In this document: positions 21,690 to 33,075 of the stretch, in pieces
How the letters are laid out: every line of letters starts with the position of its first letter
Numbering within the stretch: the first letter of the stretch is position 1
Assembly (NCBI GenBank): GCA_051453625.1
Contig: JBOZIK010000001.1
Coordinates: 32,177,742-32,223,797, forward strand
Direction of reading: 5' to 3'
From: Welwitschia mirabilis
Taxonomy: Eukaryota > Gnetophyta > Gnetopsida > Welwitschiales
Length of the DNA stretch: 46,056 nucleotides
Notes under the pieces: generated by a model
The model's database searches: none
The model's input: only the letters and a program-made list of their open reading frames with translations
Told to the model about the DNA's origin: nothing
Made by a program: the position numbers and the translations under genes

Positions 21690-22640
21690 TTCAATTACAA
21701 TGTAGCTACAAAAACTAAAAAAGTATAGGTGCAGAAGGGTAAAAGAGAAAAATAGATCAAGGAATTTAGCTCATAAATCTTTAATAAGAAGCCAAACTTT
21801 CCAAATTTTGATCCATCTCTTCGTGTTTCTTTGATATCTCCTTTTTCTCCTTGGAAATCTCTTTCATTTTTCGCCATAGATTTCCAATCTAACTTCTTTG
21901 GGACTTGGGTACTTCCTCCAAGAAAGTATTACATAAAGTAGTTAAGGAATAATGATGAGTAATAAAAGAAGAAGCAAAAGAAGATGGAGAATAAGGGGGA
22001 TGAGAAGATTCACCAATAGGATCTTTCCCCTTTTTTCTTGTACTGATTGGATAGTAGGGAAATAAAGGAGCTTGAGAAGAAGGAGAAGTTCTTTAAGGAT
22101 TTTTTTCTTCTTCTTGAATTTTATTAAGACCATTTAGAGTCCACTCTTCATTTTTACACTTGCTAAGTTAGGTAATATTTTTAGGGGTTATGGTTTTTAT
22201 GAAGTTTCTCTCCCATTCCTAAAAGTTTAGAGCATGAATTAAGGCATTATAAATCACATTTTAAAGTAATAATGGGAGGGTAAGATTACTCCTATGACCC
22301 ATATTATTTTCTATAGTGATAAAAATAAATTTAGCTATGTTAAAGGACTTATTATCTTAAATGATCCTAATCACATCAGGATGACCACAATAGGCATCAG
22401 TAACATGTGACATAGATAAAACCCTTTTGAATGATAAAAATAAACATGGTAGTTGATGCTTATAAATGTAATTTCAAGGTAAGATCACTTTTCTATTTGA
22501 TTCATATTCAAATAAACAATAATGACCAATGCATTTGATGAGTACATAAGGTAAATTATCATAATGTTTAACTCTTATTAAAGCTTATACATCATTAAGA
22601 GAAACAAACAAAAAAGTGTGATGAATGAAAGAATGAATTA
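21690..22640 (-). pseudogene. Decayed minus-strand ORF, possibly a third ORF of another gypsy element
   Basis: Read on the minus strand from about 22620 downwards, one frame stays coherent with few stops: HVTDAYCGHPDVIRII (around 22390), then NMGHRSNLTLPLLL near 22300, a Ser/Pro-rich stretch RTSPSSQAPLFPYYP near 22080, and a charged stretch KNERDFQGEKGDIKETRRDG near 21850. The order of a folded part, a proline/serine hinge and a charged tail recalls the plant-transposon-associated ORFs found 3' of gypsy pol. I cannot identify it. It shares no visible identity with the extra ORF of element 1. The poly-Leu/Ile frame at 21942-22133 is a shadow. Confidence 0.35.
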
Positions 22641-22984
22641 CCCAAGGATTATTCTTATCTATTATTACATTTTATTAGAACTTCAAAACTACCCTTGAAA
22701 AGTAGTAAGTGCCATTTTCCTTTAACAAATAATTTCAATTCCTTGCCTTAATTTTATTAACATAGAAACATGCAAATAAAGCATGAAAGAATGTAAAAAT
22801 TTATTTCTCTAAAAATGCTTTGTTGCAATGCCAATTTACAAGATTATTATGAAGAATTAATGCGATAATCACTAAAACATGTAATTTTTGGTATTTGGAG
22901 GGGTTTTAGGCTTACTCTGATACTTCATGCCTTAAAGGAAATATTACCAATAAAAAAGACTAATTTCTCTTAAGCAGAAAACAT
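22641..22984. other. Unassigned stretch before LTR of element 2
   Basis: No gene is seen. A G-rich run (TATTTGGAGGGGTTTTAGGC, about 22892) resembles a polypurine tract and could mark the true left end of the following LTR, but the LTR start could not be fixed. Confidence 0.3.
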
Positions 22985-24004
22985 GAGAAGATCTGTTATC
23001 CCCTTTGTCATCCCCATGACAATTAGGACGACACTACTACTGACATGGACTAAAGCTGTAGAGTTGACTATGGGGCCTAAAGTAGATGGATCACCTCTTC
23101 TTACATAGTATTATTTCCAGTGTCATCCCCATGATAGTTAGGATGATAACTATTTGTATGAATGAAAAGAATTATCTTTGTAATAGGGTCATATGGCCCA
23201 TGTAGTTTTCTAGTGTTTTTTCCTTTGACTTTTAGGGTTTTTCTTTTAGAAATTTAATGTAAAACTATAAATACCCCCTTTGGCTTTACATTCATTTTTA
23301 TATTTTGTACTAGATAATCTTGTGATGGAAGATTGAAGGACAAGAGATTCATCCATTAGCTACAAGAAGAAGATTTCTTTGGCGTTGGGCTAAGTATCCT
23401 CCACTGAGGTATTTCTACTTGATTGTAAGTGGGTTTTACATTGATGATTAATTAAAGAAATCTTTTTACTTATATTGTGTAAATCTCCCTTATGATTTAA
23501 GTTTATTATGATTTGATGAAAGATTTATAGTTTATCTAGATCATAAGGGAAACCTTTATTAAGTTTAACATTATTAGTTTATATCTTACATTGCATTTCA
23601 TTTCATTCCATTTCCATATTTGCATTTATTCATATTCTATTAGTATATCTTATAGCTTATGTTGGTTAGGAACAAGTGACAAATCTTCCTAGTTAATCTA
23701 ACTTATAGGAACTAATCTTGATGACAAGAATATTGGTAGTTAAATAGATTCATCATTCATCTATTTGTATTTCATCATCATTCATCTTGCATTACATTTG
23801 CATTATTCTTTACTTTAATTTAATAAAGGAAAAATGTTAAAAATACTTTGTAAAATCAATTCTCTAACTTCTAGCCTAGTGACTTTGATGGATTATGACA
23901 TTTAGGTTGTCTCTTATCTATACTAGTATTTGTTTTCCTACAAGTATTAGGATTTACAAGTTTTTCCTAAGAATTTAAAAATTGCACAAATTTACACAGT
24001 AACA
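22985..24004 (+). repeat. 5' LTR of element 2 (left end uncertain)
   Basis: It ends ACACAGTAACA followed by three bases and a primer site. TATA box ACTATAAATACCC at about 23257, followed by GAAGATTGAAGGACAAGAGA and GGGCTAAGTATCCTCCACTGAGGTATT, blocks shared with element 1 LTRs. Upstream lie two palindromes about 117 bases apart: 22993-23032 (inner arms TTGTCAT/ATGACAA around CCCC) and 23107-23150 (GTCATCCCCATGAT). The position and spacing match the pairs in the other LTRs. Confidence 0.75.
23257..23269 (+). promoter_or_regulatory. TATA box of element 2 LTR
   Basis: ACTATAAATACCC, a good plant TATA box, at the point where element 1 LTRs have the decayed TTATATTAAATACC and TGTAATAAATACC. Transcription of the element would have started about 30 bases downstream. 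Confidence 0.6.
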
Positions 24005-24007
24005 TTT

Positions 24008-24025
24008 TGGTATAATTGTTGAGGA
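24008..24025 (+). other. Primer binding site of element 2, tRNA-Asp type, decayed
   Basis: TGGTATAATTGTTGAGGA, three bases after the LTR end. It matches the tRNA-Asp complement at 10 of 18 positions, and seven of eight changes are transitions. Positions altered in both element 1 and element 2 fall only within the three CpG dinucleotides of the original site. Confidence 0.65.
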
Positions 24026-24759
24026 AGAATGCAAGAAGTTAAAGGATTATCACTATCTAGATAAGTGCCTTAGATTTTAGTTTATATTATTTATTTAAAA
24101 TAATTTTGTATTTTTATTCTAATTTTAATAGTTCTATTTTGGTAATTTTTGTTTTTCCTAGATTAAAAAAAAAAGTATTGTTGTCTCCCTAGTGATTCAC
24201 ATGACACTGAGAATAACAGTTACAGACTTTTGAATTTTTTTTCTTTTTGCAAAAGTTTATTTCTTTTGGTATTAGTAATAAAATATAGTTATCCTCTGTA
24301 TTATTTCCATGACAAGATGGACAATAGCCTATTTTTCTACTTATAGTAATTTATCTCTGATTTTAGCAGATCTTTGTAGTTATGACAGTTGTCCCTCTTA
24401 TTATCCCCATGATAAAGTAGATGGTTGTTATTTTATTTTATTTCTAATTTTTGTTTTATGTCTAAAGTATGCAAGGACATGGTAAATTTTGGTAAAAAGA
24501 TGAAATATCAAAGAGAGTAAAACTTAATTGAGAAAAATACCAAAGAAGGATTAATTAAATTCGAGAAAAATCTAGGTATGAACACCCTAGGTATGCAAAT
24601 TCCAAGAATTTAAGAAGAATATTTTTCTACTTTTATTATTTCAGAGTTACATTTTTAAAAAGAAAATTGTGAAAATAATAGCATAAAAGAATATCGTGTA
24701 ATTTCATTTTTATCAATGTCAAAAGAATCACAAGAATAAAAATAAGTCACTTCATTTAG
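24026..24759 (+). other. Leader of element 2 with three hairpin motifs
   Basis: Homologous to the element 1 leader (shared GGAAGAATGCAAGAAGTT... ATCTAGATAAGT). Three palindromic motifs lie at 24180-24218 (GTTGTC ... ATAAC; inner AGTG/CACT), 24288-24325 (GTTATCC ... GGACAAT) and 24388-24429 (GTTGTCC, inner TTATCCCCATGATAA). Spacing is about 100 bases, matching element 1. Confidence 0.6.
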
Positions 24760-26070
24760 TATACCAATCATGATAGGAACTTTAAATTCAAATTAAAATG
24801 CTACACTTACAAATTTAATTGCTAATAAAAAATGTAAAATCCAAAATCCTTATGATTTACCTACTGGTGATGATGTAGAATTAATAGACTTGAATGCCTA
24901 TCCAACATTTTCAGGAAAACTTAAAGAGGAACCTTTTCAACATCTACCTAACATTAAAGAACTTGTATTTATCTTAGGAAATGAAAAGAAATGCAATAGT
25001 AATTGTACTTACATAATTATCTTTCCTGTCACACTTAGAGGAAAGGAAAACATTTGACTTAAAACTAGAGTCTTAAATCATGAAGTCAAGTGTAAAAAGT
25101 TTTTATTAAAAGATTTTTAAGTGAAAGTACCATGAGAAAAAAAGGAAGAAAGTTACCAACTTCCAACAATAATCTCATGAGAATTATGCTATAACTTATG
25201 AGCATTTCATCATAGCTATACATTCCAAACTTGTTGATAAATTTCATAAAGAAGAATTGATAGATTATTTCTATGGTGGATTAACTAGTCAAATTAAACA
25301 ACTTGTAGGATTTTCTTATGGTGGCAACTTAATGAACTTGATTTTAGATAATGTATAAAATGTGTTGGAAAATTTGGTAGAGATAAGTCAAACTTGATCA
25401 AAATCCACTTCTAAGGAAAATTGAATTGCATATTAAATTATAAACGATTTAAAGGAAGTAAACCATGTTAACGAAGAAGAGAAATGTGATTCAACCAATA
25501 TAATTAAAGATTTCACTACCACTTTGGAAAAGTACACTTAAATAATAGTTGATGTAAAGACAGTAAAAGACAAAAACAAAACTTTAACATGTGATATTTA
25601 TGAGGACAAATCTCATCAAACTAAAGAATGATCTTTGTTACCAACTTATAAAGAGAGGATGTTTGACGAAGTATGTGCATTCAATTAAAGAACATCTAAC
25701 TTTAAAAGCGAACCATAATTTCAATAAAGATTAGGTGGACACTCACATTAGAAACATTTTGAGAAAAGATTTAGGAATTTAAACTTCTAACCAAATAACC
25801 CTAATCTTCAATAAAATCAAAATGGTCGACTTAGTGATTTAATATAAGAATTGTAAAAGATGCAAGAAAAGACTAACAATAATATTAAAAAATTAGTAAA
25901 TGTGCTTTAACAAATAATGCTAGCTAGTCAAAGACTATAACAATATCTTGCATCTCAACCTTTACCCAATCCAAATAAAATTAAGAGAGATTTAAAGGTA
26001 GTAACAGAAAGTGAAAATGATACAACAACTCCTACCCATGAGGTTTTAACTTCCAAAAACAATGGAAAAA
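24760..26070 (+). pseudogene. gag of element 2 (decayed)
   Basis: Same gene as 8776-10740, here without a gap. Shared landmarks: ATGATAGGAACTTTAAAT (24771), AAAATCCAAAATCCTTATG (24837), a capsid block near 24900-24960, and a block reading EELIDYFYGGLTSQIKQLVG near 25253-25313. The zinc knuckle (25590-25631) has lost its second and fourth ligands. It ends with the block preceding protease (ESENDTTTPTHEV, near 26010). Stops and frame changes throughout. Comparison with element 1 shows what lies in the gap there. Confidence 0.8.
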
Positions 26071-26179
26071 GTAATTAAGAATATTATGTAGAAATTTTGG
26101 ACATGTATATCTTCCCTTCAACATTAAATGCTAAGCCCATCACTAAAAATGTTTTATAAAAAAATAAAGGGAAGAAACA

Positions 26180-26900
26180 ATATACTCCTTGGCTTAAGAG
26201 GTTAAACATAAATCTTACCTCTCATGAGTACTTGAAGGCCTTGATGCAAGAGGTAAATATCAACTTATCATTTTGGAAACTCTTGTAAAAAAATCCTAAA
26301 TATTCTAAGTTATGAAAAGATCTAATTAGAAGAAAATAAAAACATACCATTTCTAGTAAGGTCTTTCTTGATTAATCTATTTTTAACTTAGTTCTAAAAA
26401 AGTGTCCTAAATTCAAAAACCCTAGGTTAGCAATAGTGAGTGACATATTAGAAGGAAACAAAAGAATTTAAAAAGATTTAATTGACATAGAATCCAGTGT
26501 AAACATTGTTCCTATTCACATATGTAAAAGACATGGGTTGGAAAATAGAGTGGAATCTACATGAATCATCTTGAAATTGGCCTATGCTTCAATTAAGAAA
26601 TATTTAGGAATTATTAAGGACTTAGTTATCCAAATATAAGAATCTTTCTACCCCATAGATTTGGTTATCAATGATGTAGAACATGATGGAGGTTATCCAC
26701 TATTCTTAGGAAGAGCCTCTTATGCAACTGTCCACTGTATCATTAACACATGAATCAAAATAATGGAATGTTATATAGGCAATAAGACATTCACCATTAG
26801 AGTTTTTAATGGTGCTAAAAAATAAATAGAAGATGAGTATAAATTAGAAAAATAAATTAAACCAACCTTATTTTTATATCATCATCCAATCAAGGAGAGA
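26180..26900 (+). pseudogene. Protease region of element 2 (decayed)
   Basis: The pre-protease segment reads LKALMQEVNINLSF (about 26233-26275). The active-site region LIDIESSVNIVP (about 26478-26512) keeps the Asp but has Glu for the conserved Gly. The C-terminal half reads LAYASIKKYLGIIKDLVIQI near 26580, then GGYPLFLGRASYAT near 26690 and KTFTIRVFNGAKK near 26790. The same region is found in element 1 and in the fragment at 45901-46056. Confidence 0.8.
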
Positions 26901-26989
26901 TTGATAATTCTACACAAACTAACTTTATATGATAATCCAACTGAAATACACTATCTTAAGCATGAGGATTAGGAACTTTTTAACTAGGA

Positions 26990-27835
26990 GAAAATCCAAC
27001 ATGTTTGCACAATGAAAAACCTTTTTTTAAGGGTGTCATCCCCTAATGTCATCCTCAGACATTCTGAGACAATAGTCATTGTTGAAAATTCAGTATTCAA
27101 ACTCAAAAATTCCAACTTAGAACTAAAAGAGTTGCCCAAAGATCTAATATACATTTTTCTATCCAATAATCTAAAGAAACCTTTAATAATAAGTGATCTT
27201 ATACTCCTTAGTAGGAATCTAACCTGATCTCACTTTTTACTTCTAAGGAGAATGTTTTTTCTTGGACCCATAAAGACTTAGCTGCACTCCTCTTTTCATA
27301 ATCCAACATAAAATATACCTTGAGAATAACACTAAACCAGGTAGGCAGCAACAACAAAGGCTCAATCCCACCCCTAAGAAAGTAGTTAAAGATGAAATTA
27401 TTAAACTTATAAATGTTGAGATCATCTATGCTATATCCAATATCGAATGACTTAGCCCTTTAACGGTAGTTCTAAAAAAGGGTCGAAAATGGAGAATGTG
27501 CATTGATTTTAGAAAATTTAATGAGGTCATTAAGAATTATCAATGTTCTTTATCCTTTCTTAATCGGGTACTTGATAGAATCGAAGGATATGCCTACTAT
27601 TATTTTCTTGATGAATATAGTGACTACAATCAAGTTTAAGTAAAGTCTAAGTAAAAACAAATTTTACCTATCCCTTTGGAACTTCTGCCTTTATAAGAAT
27701 GTCTTTTAGACTTTGCAACATCCCTGGGACATTTTAACGAGTAATGATGAGGATTTTTTTTTGACATGATAGAGGATTATATTAAAATATTTATGGATAA
27801 CTTATTTGTCTTTGGTCTCCTGAAATGATAAAACT
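26990..27835 (+). pseudogene. Protease-RT linker and truncated RT of element 2
   Basis: The linker holds a palindrome (27047-27075; arms CTCAGA/TCTGAG) and the block NLELKELPKDLIYIFL (about 27113-27160). RT reads VVKDEIIKL (about 27381), SPLTVVLKKGRKWRMCIDFR (about 27455-27514) and FLDEYSDYNQV (27604-27636), with Gly-to-Glu/Asp changes. The catalytic box is FMDN (27790-27801), one Asp lost. Homology ends about 20 bases later, and the next sequence belongs to an element on the other strand. No RNase H or integrase of element 2 is seen. Confidence 0.8.
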
Positions 27836-28690
27836 AAAAAAAGAATAAAAGATATGGAAATGAAAGAAAGATGAAGGAGAAAGTTAAACAAGTGAAAAAA
27901 TGAATTAAAAGAAAGAAAAAGGATTTTGGATTTAGTAACAGGCTCACTAATGCACTGAGAAACTAGAGGATTCTAAAACAAAGACACAAGAAAATTTAAA
28001 CATACATAGAAAAAGATAGAAAAAAACATCAGTGAGGGAAAGTGGTAGTGCCAGTAGGGTGAAGATATATGGGTCAAGTAAACATAAGGTAGATTATAAT
28101 AGCATGAGGATCATAGAAAATGTAAGTGCTTAATGTTAATAGCTCAAAAATCATAAATTTTATAGAACGTATGTGAAATTTTGACCATTAGACAACTAAG
28201 ATTTATTAATGATTTAGATCAAATTTTACCTTGTACTTAAACATGGAAACATGAGTCATATTACAAAAAATACAAGTGTGTTTCTTAGTGGACTTTTTCA
28301 TAGAAGGAAAAATAAATGAATATGGCTTGATATGGATGATAAAAGTAAATGTTATGGTAGTGAAGTAAAATGGATGAATGAAATGATAAAAGATGAAAAT
28401 CCACCTTTTCCTTTAAACGAAATTAAAGATCTCTAATGCATATAATTCTTATTAAAGAACTCAAAAAATCAAATAATTAGCTAATAAAAATTAGAAACCT
28501 ATAAAATATTAATTAAAATTTGAAAATCTAAATAATCTATTTATTCATAGATTAAAAGAAGAACCATTAACCACGATCATTGAGTCTCATCAACTCATAT
28601 AATGATGGAAGGAGTAGATAAAATGTAGGCAATAAAGGGTTATGTGAAGGTGATTTGCATAAGTGAAAATGGCTAGTTTAATCTAAACAT
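27836..28690 (-). other. Unassigned part of element 3 or junction DNA
   Basis: T-rich on the minus strand, with no recognisable pol motif. It lies where the RT of element 3 would be expected if the element were intact. I see nothing else in it. Confidence 0.4.
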
Positions 28691-28699
28691 CCAAAGGCT

Positions 28700-29650
28700 A
28701 TAACAGATAACTCCAATTTAAGCTTATAAAATCAAGTTAGATTTATAAGAAGGATGTTCAATCATGGATGAAGAGGAAAAATCTAAAGGATTAGGGCTTT
28801 TACATTTAAAATAATAAGATGGATGATTAAGTAGCAAATTAGGCATAGAAAGTTTTCCATGAGAAGACTCCACACATGAGTTGAAAACCTTAAGAAAGGT
28901 TTGGGAAGAATACTTATTAAGATTTAAACATTTTAAATCATAAGAGGATCAATATATTCTTTTCTCTTACTTAATCAACAATTCTTGTAGAACATTTTTC
29001 CTAGATGAAGACATGGATGAATAAGAAATAAAAAAAAAGTAGAGTAATTATCAAAGATATATTTTAAATATTCAAGAAATAAGTCCATATCAAAAGAGAG
29101 ATCATTTTCAATGTTGACATGTAAATCATAATTGAAAAAGGATAGAGAAAGAGAGAAAATGTTTTTCTCATAGGAAAGAGAATTAAGATTAGCATTAAAA
29201 CTTTAATAAAATCTACTCCTTTTAAATCATTAGTTTGTTTCACGGTATTAAATATATTCAACTCAATATTTATATTACTAAATGAAATGTTCATAAGACC
29301 ATTTTACAATTAATGAGATCATTAGAAGTAGTAAGAAAAGGTCTTTTCAAGATGATTAACCTAGTATGACTTCTATTTTTTTTTTCATATACAAAACTAA
29401 AAAACCCATAGGAAAGTAGAAAATTTTCACTTGAATAATCACATCCTTTACTATGCTAAAAATTTATTTTAAAATGTTATCGACCAATTGTAATTTGAGT
29501 TTAGAAATTTTAAGATCATTTAAACCAAGTTACTTGTAAACACTATAAAGTAAAATATTATTACTATCTCTAAGATTTAATAAGGCTTATTGAAAATTAG
29601 TGTTTCTAATTGTAATGTCTATTGTATGGAAACCTAGATATTTGTGTTTT
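28700..29650 (-). pseudogene. Protease and following linker of element 3 (decayed)
   Basis: On the minus strand the active-site region reads LLNLRDSNNILLYSVYK, where the catalytic Asp-Ser/Thr-Gly is gone (Asn-Leu-Arg). It is followed by LGLNDLKISKLKLQLVDN (near 29470-29525), KIFYFPMGFLVLYM (about 29390-29430) and, from 29294 downwards, MNISFSNINIELNIFN, a block that in this branch follows the protease. The open frame at 29064-29294 is this block and its tail. The later stretch (28780-28900) is Ser/Pro-rich and matches the linker only loosely. Confidence 0.75.
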
Positions 29651-29659
29651 AGTGGGATT

Positions 29660-31180
29660 TAGTTTTGAATGATAGAACTAATTTGTTAAGTAAGAAAGAG
29701 TTTACGTTTTATGTACATCCTTCTTTTAGTAGTGTACAAATCTTTAAAGAATTTAGCATAAGAAGGTACTTATGTGATGGCTTCTAAAAGAGAGATATTA
29801 ATCTTTACTTCCTTGAAAATTTATGGCAATTCTTGTTTCTGCTTAGTTAACTAATGTTTTCTAAGTTGCAAAGAAAATGTAGGGGTTATATGCAATTTGG
29901 AACAACATATTTTACCTTATGTTTCTTTCCTACTTCTTTGTCATTTCTTGAGCAATTTGGTTGTACTTATTCTTCTTATGATTGTTTCTCTTCTAGATTT
30001 TTGTTGATTTTTTTCCTACTTCTTAAATGGATAACCTTGAATTTGTTAATTTCTAAGTCCTCCATCAACTACTAGGATTAGGCTCTTGTATAGCATAAAG
30101 CCTATACTTTTTACATTAATTAAGTAACATAAAGATATGTGTAGTAATTTGACTTAGTTATTGCTTTTCTTACTCTACCTTTTATAATGTGGAATATTTT
30201 TATTAATTGAACTATTATTGTCAAGTATTAATGTTATGTTAAACCTCCATATACTTATGAATTATATCCTCTAAATATTTATAAGTTCAAAGAGGATTTA
30301 AAGTCTTAGGTTGACTCCTTAAGGCTTAGCTAAGATTATCTTATTTCCATGATAAGTCTAGGTAATTGATCTATCCAAGGTTATAAGTATTAAAGTAAGG
30401 ATTTTTTGCTTTTTGATTTTGCATTATTGTCTTATGGCCTTAACTTGTTCTTTCACTACACCTTAAAGCATGGCAATGAATGAAAAATCATAAGTTTCAT
30501 AAGTCTTTACAAGACAAATGTTGCAATTAATAGGTAGAGTAATGAGTTTAGGTTTGGTCCATATCCATTCTTAGAATTTTTAGATATAGTTTTAAGAAAA
30601 TATTATGTTTCATCAATTTCTAAATCTAGAAGTCATTTTCTACATGTCATCCCCATAAGTGGCTTATGATTAGATGAAAATCCTTTATAAAAGAAACTTA
30701 TGATTCTTTCTTACTTAAAACTATATTATGGGCATTTAAGAAGTAGATCTTTAAATCTTTCTAGAGTGTAATATCCATTTTTTGGAAGTTTTTCATGATT
30801 TCTTATCTAATGGCATTGATCTGGTAACTAGGAAAAGATTTTCTAATGAAAGCTTAATTAAGTTTAGTTCAATTAGTGATAGAAAAAGGTTTTAAGGTAT
30901 AAATCCAAGATTTTCCCTTCTCTTTATAAAAGAAAGGGAACAAAGTCAATCTAAGTGAATGAGATGTATCAAATCTTTAAGGGATTATAGAGAAGACACA
31001 CTTAAAGTCCTTAAGTAAGGATCCTTAGACTTTAAACCATGAAATATAAGAAAAGTTAAATGATTGCTAATTTAAAGTTAATTTTCTTAACATTAGGAAG
31101 TTAAACAATACAAGAGGATGTACCTACATATTTTAGTTCTTTTAAAGTTCATCTAGATTGGTTGAAGTTAAAGCTACTTT
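29660..31180 (-). pseudogene. gag of element 3 (decayed)
   Basis: Minus strand. The capsid start is near 31060-31120 (KINFKLAII...), and a further capsid block near 30925-30960 reads IDFVPF. The zinc knuckle at 30484-30525 reads CNICLVKTYETYDF, keeping the CX2CX4HX4C spacing with His to Tyr and last Cys to Phe. The junction block KFKVIHLRSRKKI is near 30030. The pre-protease block KINISLLEAIT and YAKFFKDLYTTKRRMY lies at about 29730-29820. The plus-strand frame at 29854-30075 is a shadow of this gene. Confidence 0.7.
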
Positions 31181-31437
31181 TAGAGTTATGAGATTGAGAA
31201 TCTAATGGATTATTTTGGTTTTTTAAGGTTTTTCTTTTTCAAAATTAATATGGACTTAATGCAATCCACTATCAAGTGTTCATTGCCATTTCATAAAACA
31301 TAAGAAACAATTATAAAATGTTAGTTTTTTGGATAGACATGATATGTGAAAATATTCAAAATGATTTAAAGGTAATATTCATCATAGATGAAGATATGTT
31401 GATGCAAGAAGCTAATGACATTAGTAAGAAAAGATAT

Positions 31438-31444
<7 letters not shown>

Positions 31445-31513
<69 letters not shown>
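31445..31513. repeat. TG microsatellite running into a gap
   Basis: An uninterrupted (TG)n tract of about 70 bases ends at a 974-base gap. Its true length is unknown. The Cys-Val and His-Thr repeat frames called here are translations of the microsatellite. Confidence 0.95.
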
Positions 31514-32487
31514 NNNNNNNNNNNNNNNNNNNNNNNNNNNNNNNNNNNNNNNNNNNNNNNNNNNNNNNNNNNNNNNNNNNNNNNNNNNNNNNNNNNNNNN
31601 NNNNNNNNNNNNNNNNNNNNNNNNNNNNNNNNNNNNNNNNNNNNNNNNNNNNNNNNNNNNNNNNNNNNNNNNNNNNNNNNNNNNNNNNNNNNNNNNNNNN
31701 NNNNNNNNNNNNNNNNNNNNNNNNNNNNNNNNNNNNNNNNNNNNNNNNNNNNNNNNNNNNNNNNNNNNNNNNNNNNNNNNNNNNNNNNNNNNNNNNNNNN
31801 NNNNNNNNNNNNNNNNNNNNNNNNNNNNNNNNNNNNNNNNNNNNNNNNNNNNNNNNNNNNNNNNNNNNNNNNNNNNNNNNNNNNNNNNNNNNNNNNNNNN
31901 NNNNNNNNNNNNNNNNNNNNNNNNNNNNNNNNNNNNNNNNNNNNNNNNNNNNNNNNNNNNNNNNNNNNNNNNNNNNNNNNNNNNNNNNNNNNNNNNNNNN
32001 NNNNNNNNNNNNNNNNNNNNNNNNNNNNNNNNNNNNNNNNNNNNNNNNNNNNNNNNNNNNNNNNNNNNNNNNNNNNNNNNNNNNNNNNNNNNNNNNNNNN
32101 NNNNNNNNNNNNNNNNNNNNNNNNNNNNNNNNNNNNNNNNNNNNNNNNNNNNNNNNNNNNNNNNNNNNNNNNNNNNNNNNNNNNNNNNNNNNNNNNNNNN
32201 NNNNNNNNNNNNNNNNNNNNNNNNNNNNNNNNNNNNNNNNNNNNNNNNNNNNNNNNNNNNNNNNNNNNNNNNNNNNNNNNNNNNNNNNNNNNNNNNNNNN
32301 NNNNNNNNNNNNNNNNNNNNNNNNNNNNNNNNNNNNNNNNNNNNNNNNNNNNNNNNNNNNNNNNNNNNNNNNNNNNNNNNNNNNNNNNNNNNNNNNNNNN
32401 NNNNNNNNNNNNNNNNNNNNNNNNNNNNNNNNNNNNNNNNNNNNNNNNNNNNNNNNNNNNNNNNNNNNNNNNNNNNNNNNNNNNNNN
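31514..32487. other. Assembly gap (974 N)
   Basis: Unknown sequence between the TG microsatellite and repeat A copy 2. It could hide the 5' end of element 3. Confidence 0.95.
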
Positions 32488-33075
32488 TCTTAAAGTAAAA
32501 TCATGTCTCAATCAACCCTAAGCATAACAAGTATGAAACAATCACAAATTAATATCAAAGTAATGCACCAAGAACATGTAACACTTTATTATCAAATAAG
32601 TAAAAGTATATAATCCATAAAAGCACTCATACTAAACCAAGAAGCATCATGCTAGCTTGATAGCTACCCCATTTCTATGGGAGGCTTAGAAAGAATACAT
32701 GATTAAATCTTTAATATCTCTTGTACAATAGTTGATGTTATCATCAAGTGAAGTAAAGTAGGATATTTAAAGGCCTAAATTATGGTTTCTAATTAGGGTT
32801 TCTGAGGTAGCTTATTCTTTAGATTTGTAAAGTATATGAGGTCATGCTTCAGTCACAGGATCAACTTAAGGGGTTCTTATTAAAAAATATTCTTCATTCA
32901 TGTTATATCTTTGGAAATAACCAGAATGAATTAATTTCATTGAAACATCTCAAAAACATATGTATAAACCCATTTTGCTTATAGTAACCGGCTTTGCTAC
33001 TCCTAGAATTAACATTACTGACAATAATACTTGGCGCTCACCCAAATTTTGCCTTAATGCTCCAGATGATATAGA
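32488..33075 (-). repeat. Interspersed repeat A, copy 2
   Basis: Homologous to 5504-6075 in the same orientation (TCTTAAAGTAAAATCATG at the left, GCCTTAAT ... AGATGATATAGAT at the right). The minus-strand TATA-like box is here TTTAAATATCC (about 32762). The left part of the repeat is lost in the gap. Same interpretation as copy 1: probably part of an LTR on the minus strand. Confidence 0.55.

Larger units (their letters stand above)
27836..31430 (-). mobile_element. Element 3: decayed Ty3/gypsy element on the minus strand, 5' half readable
   Basis: Read on the minus strand, the order is gag (about 31180 to 29840), pre-protease block, protease (29650 to 29290) and a linker. No RT, RNase H, integrase or LTR could be read before the junction with element 2 at about 27836. 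Element 2 and element 3 face each other there, so at least one was rearranged or one inserted into the other and was trimmed. The right side runs into a TG microsatellite and a gap. It is related to, but clearly different from, elements 1 and 2. Confidence 0.7.

Noticed and set aside
21942-22133. Poly-Leu/Ile and Lys-rich small frame on the minus strand
   Set aside because: Low-complexity shadow of an AT- and purine-rich stretch. The neighbouring frame of the same strand is more coherent and was reported instead.
27243-27425. Minus-strand Cys/Leu-rich frame
   Set aside because: Shadow of the plus-strand protease-RT linker of element 2.
31415-32521. Long frames of Cys-Val or His-Thr repeats crossing the large gap
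   Set aside because: They are translations of the TG microsatellite and of N; no protein is supported.
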